DNA from: an uncultured Saprospiraceae bacterium
GTDB taxonomy: Bacteria; Bacteroidota; Bacteroidia; Chitinophagales; Saprospiraceae
Assembly: GCA_937872385.1 (NCBI GenBank)
Contig: CALMSO010000107.1
Span: 1 to 53,742 of the forward strand
Length of the DNA stretch: 53,742 bases
Direction: 5' to 3'
The number at the start of each line of letters is the position of its first letter. Within the stretch, counting starts at the first letter, position 1. Position numbers and translations under genes: made by a program. The notes under the pieces are model-generated. The model was not told the DNA's origin. It saw only the letters and a program-made list of their open reading frames with translations, and did not search any database. This document shows positions 15,329 to 22,979 of the stretch, one piece after another.

Positions 15329-15421
15329 GGTATAGATTATTAAATGCCGGAATTTATTGCAATTAGAAGCGATTGTACCGCTTTTTGATTATAAAAAAAG
15401 ATAAACGAAATTACCAAGCCC

Positions 15422-17431
15422 ATGACGCTATTACTTGATATTGCCTATCCGATCAAAGACCCAGTAATTGTTTTTGCCATCGTACTGTTTGTAATTTTTT
15501 TAGTGCCGCTGCTGCTCAACAAAATCAAGGTGCCGGGTATCATCGGGATGATTCTGGCGGGTACGGCGCTGGGGCCTACGGGCTTCAATGTGCTGGAACG
15601 CAGCTATGCTATCGAGCTTTTTGGCACGGTGGGGTTGTTGTACATTATGTTTCAGGCCGGATTGGAGGTGGACATGAACGATTTCAAAAAAACACGCAAC
15701 AAAAGCCTCACTTTCGGGTTGCTTTCCTTTGCGTTTCCGCAAATTTTTGGCACGCTGGGAGCCGTTTATTTATTAGGTTTGAGCTGGCCCTCGGCTATTT
15801 TGTTGGCCAGTATGTTTGCTTCGCACACCCTGATTTCCTACCCCATCATCAGCCGGTTGGATTTGACTAAAAACGAGTCGGTTACGATTACTATTGGGGG
15901 TACCATTATCGTTAATATTCTGGCGCTGTTGGTATTGGCAGTCATTGCCAGCGCTGCTACGGGCGAGCTAAACGACCAGTTTTGGATTAACCTTGGCGTA
16001 TCGCTGTCTATTTTTGTGTTTTTGGTATTGTGGGTAGGGCCGCGGGTGGTGCGCTGGTTTTTTCGCAATGTAGAAAGCGAAGGCGTTTCACAGTATATTT
16101 TCGTGCTTTCTTTTGTTTTTGCCGCGTCATTTGGTGCTAAGCTGGCGGGCGTCGAGGCAATTATTGGTGCATTTTTGGCGGGGCTGGCTATCAACCCGCT
16201 AATCCCGGCTACTTCTACTCTGATGAACCGAATTGACTTTGTGGGCGGGGCCCTGTTCATTCCTTTGTTTCTCATCAATGTGGGGATGCTCACCGACTTG
16301 CGCATTCTATTGCAAGGCAAGGAAGCGCTCATAGCGGTAGGTATCATTATAGGCTTGGCTGTTGTACTCAAATGGATTCCTGCCAAAATTACAGCTTGGC
16401 TTTTTCGCTATCGGCGAGAAGAAGGGCAACTCATCTTTGGGTTGAGTGTAGCACAGGCGGCCTCTACGCTGGCGGCAGCTTTGGTGGGGTATGAATTGCA
16501 ATTGATTGACGACAATGTGCTCAACGGTATCATTATGATGATCTTGGTCACCTGTATGGTAAGTTCTTTTGCTGTAGAAATGGCTGGCAAAAAATTAGCC
16601 ATAGCGGAGGCGCAGAAAAAACCGGAAGCAGCAACTGCCGAAGACCGTATTTTGGTGCCTATTTCCAATCCCGACACCACTGGGCCCCTCATCGAGCTGG
16701 CTATTTTGTTGAAAAAGCCTAAATCCAATGAGCCTATTTATCCGCTTTCTATTATTAATGACGACGAATCGGCGCAGGAACGCATTTTAATAACGCAAAG
16801 GGTACTGGAAAAAGCGGTCAAAAACGCAGCAGCTTCCGAAACAGTACTCAAGCCCATCACACGCGTGGATTTGCACATCGGTGGCGGTATTACCAGGGTA
16901 GTTAAGGAGCTAACGGCCAATCGCATCCTCATTGGCTGGCATGGCAAATACAATCCGAAAGACTATCTTTTCGGCACGGTGCTGGACTATCTGCTCACGC
17001 ATATCTCGAAAATGATTATGGTGACGAGCCTCAAGCATCCGCTCAATACCATGAGCCGCGTGGTGCTGGTGCTACCGGATAACGCCGAGCGCGAACCTGG
17101 ATTTACGGACTGGGTAGAGGTGGTAAAAAGGCTCAGCCATCAAATTGGGGCTAAAGTACATTTAGTTGGTGGGGCAGATACCCTTCAGGTCGTGGAGCAA
17201 GCCATCAAAAAAGACAAGCCGGTGGTGGAAACAACGCGCCAAGAATTTGACGATTGGGAAGATTTTCTCGTGTTGGTCCGCTACCTCAAGCAAAACGATT
17301 TGCTGCTGATACTGCAAGCCCGCGAGGGCACCGTGTCGCACCATGGCTACATGAGTCGCATCCCCCGTCATTTGTCCCGGCATTTCCAAGATACTAATTT
17401 TATTGTGCTCTATCCGGAGCAAAAATTATAA
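15422..17431 (+). CDS. CPA2-family cation:proton antiporter with Usp-like tail
   Basis: A 669-residue membrane protein. Residues about 10-400 form the Na+/H+ exchanger fold of the CPA2 (KefB/NapA-like) type, with around a dozen hydrophobic segments, G-L-E-V-D-M near 82, and I-G-A-F-L-A-G-L-A near 245. From about 415 (E-D-R-I-L-V-P-I-S) the soluble C-terminal ~250 residues resemble a pair of universal-stress-protein-like domains rather than an RCK domain. It likely exchanges Na+ or K+ for protons at the inner membrane. It stands alone with its own promoter; a free RCK protein (18950) lies two genes downstream but pairing is only a possibility. Confidence 0.9.
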   Translation: MTLLLDIAYPIKDPVIVFAIVLFVIFLVPLLLNKIKVPGIIGMILAGTALGPTGFNVLERSYAIELFGTVGLLYIMFQAGLEVDMNDFKKTRNKSLTFGLLSFAFPQIFGTLGAVYLLGLSWPSAILLASMFASHTLISYPIISRLDLTKNESVTITIGGTIIVNILALLVLAVIASAATGELNDQFWINLGVSLSIFVFLVLWVGPRVVRWFFRNVESEGVSQYIFVLSFVFAASFGAKLAGVEAIIGAFLAGLAINPLIPATSTLMNRIDFVGGALFIPLFLINVGMLTDLRILLQGKEALIAVGIIIGLAVVLKWIPAKITAWLFRYRREEGQLIFGLSVAQAASTLAAALVGYELQLIDDNVLNGIIMMILVTCMVSSFAVEMAGKKLAIAEAQKKPEAATAEDRILVPISNPDTTGPLIELAILLKKPKSNEPIYPLSIINDDESAQERILITQRVLEKAVKNAAASETVLKPITRVDLHIGGGITRVVKELTANRILIGWHGKYNPKDYLFGTVLDYLLTHISKMIMVTSLKHPLNTMSRVVLVLPDNAEREPGFTDWVEVVKRLSHQIGAKVHLVGGADTLQVVEQAIKKDKPVVETTRQEFDDWEDFLVLVRYLKQNDLLLILQAREGTVSHHGYMSRIPRHLSRHFQDTNFIVLYPEQKL

Positions 17432-17467
17432 CCCTGTAGCTGTTTTTAGACTATGCTAAAATTTATT

Positions 17468-17497
17468 TTTGATATTCCGTAATACCTTGTATCTTTG
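17468..17497 (+). promoter_or_regulatory. Promoter for the metal permease-repressor fusion
   Basis: TTTG (17468-17471), 18 bases, TATCTTTG (17490-17497). The likely start near 17504 leaves only ~15 bases before the ATG at 17519. Confidence 0.65.
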
Positions 17498-17518
17498 TGT
17501 AAAAAACAGGCTACAGGT

Positions 17519-18778
17519 ATGCACTTAATTGAAGTATTTCAATACGAATGGGCGATTCGGGCGCTCGTGGCCTCTATGCTGGTCGGGCTGATGTGCGGCG
17601 TGCTGGGGTGTTTTATTGTGCTGCGCAATATGTCGCTCATCGGCGATGCGTTGGCGCATGCTATCCTTCCGGGGGTAGTGATTGCTTTTGTTGTAGTAGG
17701 TTATAGCACGCTGGGGTTCTTTGTTGGCTCGGTAGCGGCGGGGCTGCTGGCAGCGGCCGGCATCACTTGGATACAGCAAAACATCCACACGCGCAATGAC
17801 GCGGCCATCGGCATTGTTTTCACCGCCATGTTTTCAATTGGCGTGATGGGCATTTCCTGGATTAGCAAAAACGAAGGCGTACACTTAGATTTGAAGGATT
17901 TTCTATTTGGCAATGTGTTGGGCGTAGCCAATCAAGACTTGTACCTTACTGCTGGGGTTGCGGTTTATGTGTTGGCCAGTGTAGTCGTTTTTTACAGATA
18001 CCTGTTTATCAGCACTTTCCAGCCGGTAGTAGCCCGCACAATGGGTATTTCCGTCAAGCTTATCCATTATTTTCTCATGCTGCTGCTGTCGTTTGCGGTG
18101 GTAGCTTCTTTACAAACGGTAGGGGTTATTTTGGTAGTAGCCATGCTCATCACACCGGCTTCTACAGCACTGCTGTTGTCCAATCACCTAAAAACCGTAC
18201 TGGTACTGGCTGGCGGCATTGGTATGCTGTGCGCCTTTTCTGGCTTGTTGCTGGCTATTGCTATCGAGACAACCCCCGGCCCGGCTATGGCCGTCACGGC
18301 TACTTTTTTCTATTTGGTTGCTGCTTTTTTTGCGCCCCGTCGGGGGCTGATTTTTCGGCTTTTACAAAAACGTAATTTGCGTCGGCGCATCCTATTAGAA
18401 GACATTCTCAAACAAAGTTTTCGACTCCAGGAAGAAGCTGGCAATATCACCGAAGTGGCACTGTTAGAACGGCTTACCTTTCGTTCGGCTATCTTACGGC
18501 GTGGCCTCGCGGCCCTGCGTCGGCGCGGCTGGATGGAGCGCAACAGCCTCTTATTGACACCTGCTGGTGCAGAACAGGCCCGCCGGCTCGTGCGTGCTCA
18601 CCGCCTTTGGGAAACCTATTTGGCACACCAAACAGGGCTGGATGCCGAGCAAGTACACGAGGAAGCCGAGCGCTACGAGCACCTGCTGCCAGAATATCTG
18701 CTCGATGAGGTAGATGCTTCGCTTGGTTATCCAACCATTGATCCGCATGGCGAACCAATACCTGAGAAAGGGGAGTGA
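17519..18778 (+). CDS. ABC-3 metal permease fused to a DtxR/MntR-like repressor
   Basis: A 419-residue fusion. Residues 1-~287 are a ZnuB/MntB-type ABC-3 permease with 8-9 membrane spans and the typical G-D-A-L-A-H-A-I-L-P-G loop near 45. From about 300 the protein becomes soluble: a winged helix (L-E-D-I-L, then I-L-R-R-G-L-A-A-L-R-R-R-G, L-T-P-A-G) and a DtxR metal-binding/dimer domain with H-R-L-W-E (361-365), H-E-E-A-E-R-Y-E-H (380-388) and P-H-G-x-P-I-P near the end. The position equivalent to DtxR Cys102 is Glu384, as in the Mn-responsive MntR group, while MntR Glu11 appears replaced by Lys. ATG 17519 is chosen over a TTG at 17495 because the -7 box covers that TTG. No ABC ATPase or binding protein gene is adjacent. 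Probably a metal permease whose tail senses or represses; mechanism is inferred. Confidence 0.85.
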   Translation: MHLIEVFQYEWAIRALVASMLVGLMCGVLGCFIVLRNMSLIGDALAHAILPGVVIAFVVVGYSTLGFFVGSVAAGLLAAAGITWIQQNIHTRNDAAIGIVFTAMFSIGVMGISWISKNEGVHLDLKDFLFGNVLGVANQDLYLTAGVAVYVLASVVVFYRYLFISTFQPVVARTMGISVKLIHYFLMLLLSFAVVASLQTVGVILVVAMLITPASTALLLSNHLKTVLVLAGGIGMLCAFSGLLLAIAIETTPGPAMAVTATFFYLVAAFFAPRRGLIFRLLQKRNLRRRILLEDILKQSFRLQEEAGNITEVALLERLTFRSAILRRGLAALRRRGWMERNSLLLTPAGAEQARRLVRAHRLWETYLAHQTGLDAEQVHEEAERYEHLLPEYLLDEVDASLGYPTIDPHGEPIPEKGE

Positions 18779-18866
18779 TGTATGCCAATGAAAATGTTAC
18801 ATTTGCATTCGAAATTGTAATAGCTGTACTAAGTTTTTGACAAGGTTTTTAACATAGGTCATTTTA

Positions 18867-18931
18867 AAAGCGAACCGCAAACCGCGAAAAGCAAACCGCG
18901 AAAAGCGAACCGCGAACTGCAAACCGCGAAT
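18867..18931. repeat. Degenerate AACCGCGAAAAGC tandem repeat
   Basis: About six imperfect units of a 12-14-base motif (gcgaaccgc, aaaccgcgaaaagc) just upstream of the trkA-like gene. Same family as 361-391. A TACATTTG -7-like box lies before it at 18798-18805. Confidence 0.7.
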
Positions 18932-18949
18932 AATCCGTAACCATCTGAT

Positions 18950-19636
18950 ATGAAAGTTATTATAGTAGGCTTGGGAAATTTCGGTAAGGCGCTCTCGGTC
19001 TTACTCTCAGAAATGGGGCACGAAGTCATTGGCATTGACAAGTCGTACGAAAAAGTGGAGATGCTCAAGGACAAAATGTCGCACACTATTTGTATGGATG
19101 CTACCAACCCTGCCGCCGTGCAGCAATTGCCCATCAGCGACACCGATCTGGCCATCGTAGCCATTGGCGAAGACGAAGGTGCTTCCATTATGACCGCCGC
19201 GGTGCTCAAAACTTCCGGTTTTCGGCGCATCATTGCGCGGGCGCTCTCACCTACGCACGACAATGTGCTGGAGGCTATGGGCATCGAAGAAATTGCCCAC
19301 CCGGAGCAGGACTCAGCCGAGCGCTTAGCCAAAAAGCTCAACCTCAAAATTGCCATCGAGTCGTTTGAAATTGATCGCAATTATTCCATTGTGGAAATCA
19401 AAACGCCGGAAGAATTTGTCGGCAAATCGGTACTGAAAGTGGATCCGCGCCGCAACCATGGCATCAATATCGTGACCATCCTGCGTAAGACCAGCCGCAA
19501 GAACCTGCTCGGCGCTCGCATCACCGAATGGACCTCCATCGGCGTGGTGAAACCCGAAGAAACTTTTATGGAAGACGATATTCTGGTGGTCTTTGGCGAG
19601 AATCCTTGCATCACTAAAATCTGCGTGGACCGATAA
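18950..19636 (+). CDS. TrkA/KtrA-type RCK potassium-channel regulatory protein
   Basis: A 228-residue cytosolic protein. The N-terminal Rossmann (TrkA-N) domain has G-L-G-N-F-G at 7-12 and an acidic residue (Asp30) at the end of the second strand, as expected for NAD(H)/ATP binding. The C-terminal ~90 residues fit TrkA-C (V-G-K-S-V-L-K-V, F-M-E-D-D-I-L-V-V-F-G). RCK proteins gate KtrB/TrkH-type K+ channels or antiporters. No channel gene is adjacent in the window, so the partner is elsewhere, or could be the CPA2 antiporter at 15422. Length is typical for a single KtrA. Confidence 0.9.
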   Translation: MKVIIVGLGNFGKALSVLLSEMGHEVIGIDKSYEKVEMLKDKMSHTICMDATNPAAVQQLPISDTDLAIVAIGEDEGASIMTAAVLKTSGFRRIIARALSPTHDNVLEAMGIEEIAHPEQDSAERLAKKLNLKIAIESFEIDRNYSIVEIKTPEEFVGKSVLKVDPRRNHGINIVTILRKTSRKNLLGARITEWTSIGVVKPEETFMEDDILVVFGENPCITKICVDR

Positions 19637-19639
19637 AAA

Positions 19640-19675
19640 AAAATGAGCAACGCTTGTTTCATCGTCACTCATTTT
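19640..19675 (-). terminator. Terminator-like hairpin 1 of the 19.6-20.3 kb set
   Basis: Arms AAAATGAG (19640-19647) and CTCATTTT (19668-19675). On the minus strand the stem is followed by a long T run (A8-9 on the plus strand). It lies 4 bases after the trkA stop, and could serve both strands. Confidence 0.5.
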
Positions 19676-19770
19676 CGTGCATCAAATGGCTTTCGGGGTC
19701 AGAAAAGTGTTGTATAGTGTGTGCTAATAACAAATTCAAACTAAATACAGGGTTTCGCCACTTTAAGTAG

Positions 19771-19810
19771 AAAAAGAAAACTGGGCAGTTGTACTTTCAC
19801 GACTACCCAG
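19771..19810 (-). terminator. Terminator-like hairpin 2
   Basis: Imperfect 8-bp stem CTGGGCAG (19781-19788) with CTACCCAG (19803-19810), followed on the minus strand by a T-rich tract. Confidence 0.45.
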
Positions 19811-20125
19811 CCCGGAATAATAGCAACTATCTACTTATCTCCAATTGCCCTTCTGAAAAATAAAACACCCTATAATCTTACACCTTGCGAATGCCGCAGG
19901 TATGGTTTTATCAAAAAAAACGGGGGCAAGCGACCGGAAACGATGGCAAAATAATTCCGTGCGCAAAAATCTTTGAGTTAAAAGGCGATGTGTATTGGAT
20001 TGTAAAAGGTCATCACAAAAACCCTCACTAATCAACAGGTTTCGCTCGCCCTACCCCCGTAGTGACAGCCCGCGGATACACTTGAATCCAGCGGTTGTCG
20101 GCTTTGTCTTATCATAAGGCTTTGG

Positions 20126-20158
20126 AAAAAATGCCCTGCGCCGTATGAGCGGCAGGGC
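20126..20158 (-). terminator. Terminator-like hairpin 3
   Basis: Stem GCCCTGC (20133-20139) with GCAGGGC (20152-20158), followed on the minus strand by six T (with one A). A canonical intrinsic terminator by shape. Confidence 0.6.
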
Positions 20159-20258
20159 TTCCGAATTGCCCTACGAACAAAAATCGTTTTATCATAGTAT
20201 GTGCCGAGCGCTTCTGCCCGACTTGAAATTCTCGCTCTATCGCACTTCTGCTGATGGT

Positions 20259-20297
20259 AAAAAAACTGGACGGCAGCCATCTTTTGCCTACCGTCCA
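20259..20297 (-). terminator. Terminator-like hairpin 4
   Basis: Stem TGGACGG (20267-20273) with CCGTCCA (20291-20297), extended inward with mismatches, followed on the minus strand by seven T. Confidence 0.6.
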
Positions 20298-20449
20298 ATC
20301 AAGCTAAGTGAGTCTTGAAATTAAGGACAGATAGATTGAGAAATAAACCAGATCCTTTGTCAATGTGGCGCGCCACCTCGCAAGGGCAGGCACGCCGTTT
20401 TTCTTACGCCATGTTTTCCTTCTTGTTGTATGTTGTAACCCTTTTGATT
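20259..20449 (-). ncRNA. Candidate small RNA between a minus-strand promoter and terminator
   Basis: A minus-strand promoter (20486-20456) predicts a start near 20447, and hairpin 4 ends the transcript near 20259, giving about 190 bases. It contains the palindrome GTGGCGCGCCAC near 20365-20376 and no convincing reading frame. It does not show tmRNA, SRP RNA or RNase P hallmarks that I could recognise. The length would be compatible with a 6S-like RNA, but I could not draw the 6S bubble structure, so this is an open candidate. Confidence 0.35.
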
Positions 20450-20455
20450 ACGATA

Positions 20456-20486
20456 CAAATATATTCCCTCTTTCGGCACAAGCAAA
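20456..20486 (-). promoter_or_regulatory. Minus-strand promoter TTTG-N19-TATATTTG
   Basis: On the minus strand: TTTG (20486-20483), 19 bases, TATATTTG (20463-20456). Sequence and spacing both fit the Bacteroidota consensus. It faces away from the gene at 20789 and drives the otherwise gene-less 19.64-20.45 kb stretch. Confidence 0.6.
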
Positions 20487-20788
20487 ACCACCAATAGGGG
20501 TAAGTTGAGGTTTCTACCATTGTGCATTTGACTAAATGTGAAATTTAAAAATTGTTTATAATTATTCACAAACAGCTGATTTTTAATATTTTATGTTGAA
20601 AAAATATTTTTGTAACCATTACTTGGTTTTTTCGATTTTTTCACTAAAATTGAGGTTTCTAAGCTTTGAAAAAAAAATGATTTTTTTGTTAAAAAATGCA
20701 AATTGAATAAGGAAACGGTATTTTAAAGCCGGTGAACGGTCGAAATTATTCAGAAAATGACTTTTTTAGCTATAAATGCTTCCATGAT

Positions 20789-22282
20789 ATGAAACGCAGG
20801 GCAGACCTTTTTCAATTGATCCGCGCCATGTCCAGGTCGGAAAAACGTTATTTTACGCTCGATGCACAAAAAAGCGGCCGCAAAACAGCACGCTACTTAG
20901 CGCTTTTTCAGGCGATCAACGACATGGAAACCTACGACGAAGCTGCGCTGCGACAACACTTCCCGCGGCACCTGTCCACCGACAAAAACTACCTCTACGA
21001 AGCCATCTTGCGCAGTATGCGCGACTACCGCAGCGCCAATTCGCACGCCGCCCGCATCAAGGAGCTGATGCTCGACGCCAGATACCTCTACGAGCGCGGG
21101 CTGTATGAGCAGAGCGAAGAGCGGCTGGGCGTAGCTAAGGAGCTGGCCCAAGAAATGGGCGATCATTTATCCATTTTGGAGATTAATAAGGAGGAGGGCA
21201 AAATAGCTTTTGAGTTGAAAAGAAAAAATTATAAGCAGGTAATAGACCGCCTAATCGAGGCAAGAAACCGGGAGTTAGAACTGCTGGCCGAGGAGTTTTT
21301 TTATCTCGATCAATGCTACCATTTGATGTACAAGGTCATTCAGAATGTAGAAATAAAAGATGTAGCCGCGCAGCGCCAGTTCAAAGAGGAATTTGCAATA
21401 GAAAATGCTCCGAAACCCGATTCGGTACAAGGCGAAAGGCGCTATTATCAAGCATCTGCTATGTATTACCAATTGATTGGCGACTTTGAAAACGTCTTTT
21501 CGTTTTATGCTCAAGTATTGGACTGGTGGGACAATCATCCGCGCTACAAAGACGACGAATTTCCCCGTTTTGTCATTGATTTATCCAATTTTTTACACGC
21601 TTCCTTTACCAGAGGCGAGTACAAATACGTGGCGGCTCTATTGGAGCGGTTGGAAAACGAAAATCCGGTCAATTTTTATGATCAAGCTATTCTTTTTCAG
21701 AAAACCACTATTTACAAACTGATTTATTACATCAATACCGGACAAGCACCTAAAATAGAAAAACTGGAGGAACAGATTGAAAAAGACCTGCTACGGTACA
21801 GCGTCAACCCGGCCAGTACCATTGCCATTGCTTGCAATCTGGCGATGGGGCTTTTTGTGAGCGAGCGGTTTGAAAAATGCGCAGGCTGGTGCGAGAAAAT
21901 AATCAAAAATCATCTGAACCTTCCGCCGAGAGTTAATATTCAAAAAAGTATTCACCTGCTCAATCTGATTGCCCTTTTCGAGGTGGGCGATATTGAAAAA
22001 TTAGACAACCAATTTCGGGCGTCTCATCGGTTTCTTTTGTCAGTAAAAGATACGCAATCGTCTGATTATGAGATGGATATTTTTAATTTTATTAGAAAAA
22101 CGGTGAATGCGCCAGTGGGAAATCTGCCTCAATTGCTCAGGAAATTTAGGGCTTATTTAGCGGGGTTGGAAGTAAATTTACTATTTGGATTAGACGAACT
22201 GATGATCAGGTGGATAGACAGCAAATTAGAGAAAAAATCGCTCTCCGAGATTTTCACGCGGCGCCATCAGGTGAAAGAGTAG
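20789..22282 (+). CDS. Helical-repeat (TPR-like) protein of unknown function
   Basis: About 497 residues, almost entirely alpha-helical by composition, with paired helices and aromatic/Ala patterns typical of TPR-like solenoids (for example A-S-A-M-Y-Y-Q-L-I-G-D-F-E-N-V-F). No signal peptide or membrane span. The start M-K-R-R-A-D-L-F-Q-L-I-R-A-M at 20789 is favoured over a GTG at 20732, whose extra residues lack hydrophobic or conserved character. A cytosolic scaffold is plausible; I do not recognise a named family. The upstream ~300 bases are AT-rich with homopolymer runs. Confidence 0.75.
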   Translation: MKRRADLFQLIRAMSRSEKRYFTLDAQKSGRKTARYLALFQAINDMETYDEAALRQHFPRHLSTDKNYLYEAILRSMRDYRSANSHAARIKELMLDARYLYERGLYEQSEERLGVAKELAQEMGDHLSILEINKEEGKIAFELKRKNYKQVIDRLIEARNRELELLAEEFFYLDQCYHLMYKVIQNVEIKDVAAQRQFKEEFAIENAPKPDSVQGERRYYQASAMYYQLIGDFENVFSFYAQVLDWWDNHPRYKDDEFPRFVIDLSNFLHASFTRGEYKYVAALLERLENENPVNFYDQAILFQKTTIYKLIYYINTGQAPKIEKLEEQIEKDLLRYSVNPASTIAIACNLAMGLFVSERFEKCAGWCEKIIKNHLNLPPRVNIQKSIHLLNLIALFEVGDIEKLDNQFRASHRFLLSVKDTQSSDYEMDIFNFIRKTVNAPVGNLPQLLRKFRAYLAGLEVNLLFGLDELMIRWIDSKLEKKSLSEIFTRRHQVKE

Positions 22283-22355
22283 TGGGTACGAGTGTGTTCG
22301 CCATTGAAACACCCGTTATGCATCCTTTTTTTGTAGTACAAAACTGCTTTTTTAC

Positions 22356-22871
22356 TTAAATGGTTTCGCCGGTATCCCTTTTGGCGGGTATCACGGTGAA
22401 AATCAACGAGCTTTCCGAGCGCCGGATATTGAGCGTATCCGATTTGATATTAACCGACACTCCTTTGGCTACTAAAGAGCGGAAAGGACTCTCCTCTTCC
22501 TTGATTCCGAGGTCTATGTCGGTGACACCTATAACCGATATTCTACTTTGCTTCGGCAGGAAAGACACCATCCAAGATTGTGCAATGGTAGATAAAATCA
22601 CGGTATTAATCTTGGAATCGGGTGGGGCCGTCAAAGCGGTGGTAACGACAATTTGTCCTTGCAAAGTGCCTATCATCACTCCGCCGAGGGCAAAGAGTGA
22701 ATATGGAATAACTCGACCACTCTCGATGAGGTAGAGCACGTTCATATCTGGGGAAAGAGCGAGGGTATTGACACTGCCGGGCTGTGTAGGTAAGGGCAGC
22801 GGTGTGGGCATTTCCCGAATGGGTTCGCCTGCTTTTCTTGCGGGTTCGGTGCTGGTTTTTTTGCGCGCCAT
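22356..22871 (-). CDS. Hypothetical protein, 171 residues
   Basis: Begins with a basic, Pro-rich stretch (R-K-K-T-S-T-E-P-A-R-K then P-T-P-L-P-L-P) and continues as a beta-rich domain (V-N-T-L-A-L-S-P-D-M-N-V-L-Y-L-I-E-S-G). No signal peptide and no recognised motif. The minus-strand frame is preferred over the shorter overlapping plus-strand frame (22360-22734) because it is longer and has a well-placed ATG. It is 109 bases upstream of a minus-strand phosphatase gene and may share its transcript. Confidence 0.55.
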   Translation of the reverse strand: MARKKTSTEPARKAGEPIREMPTPLPLPTQPGSVNTLALSPDMNVLYLIESGRVIPYSLFALGGVMIGTLQGQIVVTTALTAPPDSKINTVILSTIAQSWMVSFLPKQSRISVIGVTDIDLGIKEEESPFRSLVAKGVSVNIKSDTLNIRRSESSLIFTVIPAKRDTGETI

Positions 22872-22979
22872 AATGGTTTTGGTGTAGTTTTTATTACAAA
22901 GCTGAACCCAAAAATAGGCATTATGTTTAGGAGTTCAAACCTTTCGACGCTAAAAGTTCGCCGTGTAGGGCGATTGGTT

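Noticed and set aside
19835..20298. Two minus-strand frames of 66 and 88 codons
   Set aside because: They run through terminator-like hairpins, and the sequences show no protein-like pattern.
22360..22734. Plus-strand frame opposite the hypothetical gene at 22356-22871
   Set aside because: Shorter, fully inside the minus-strand frame, and with less protein-like composition; treated as a shadow.
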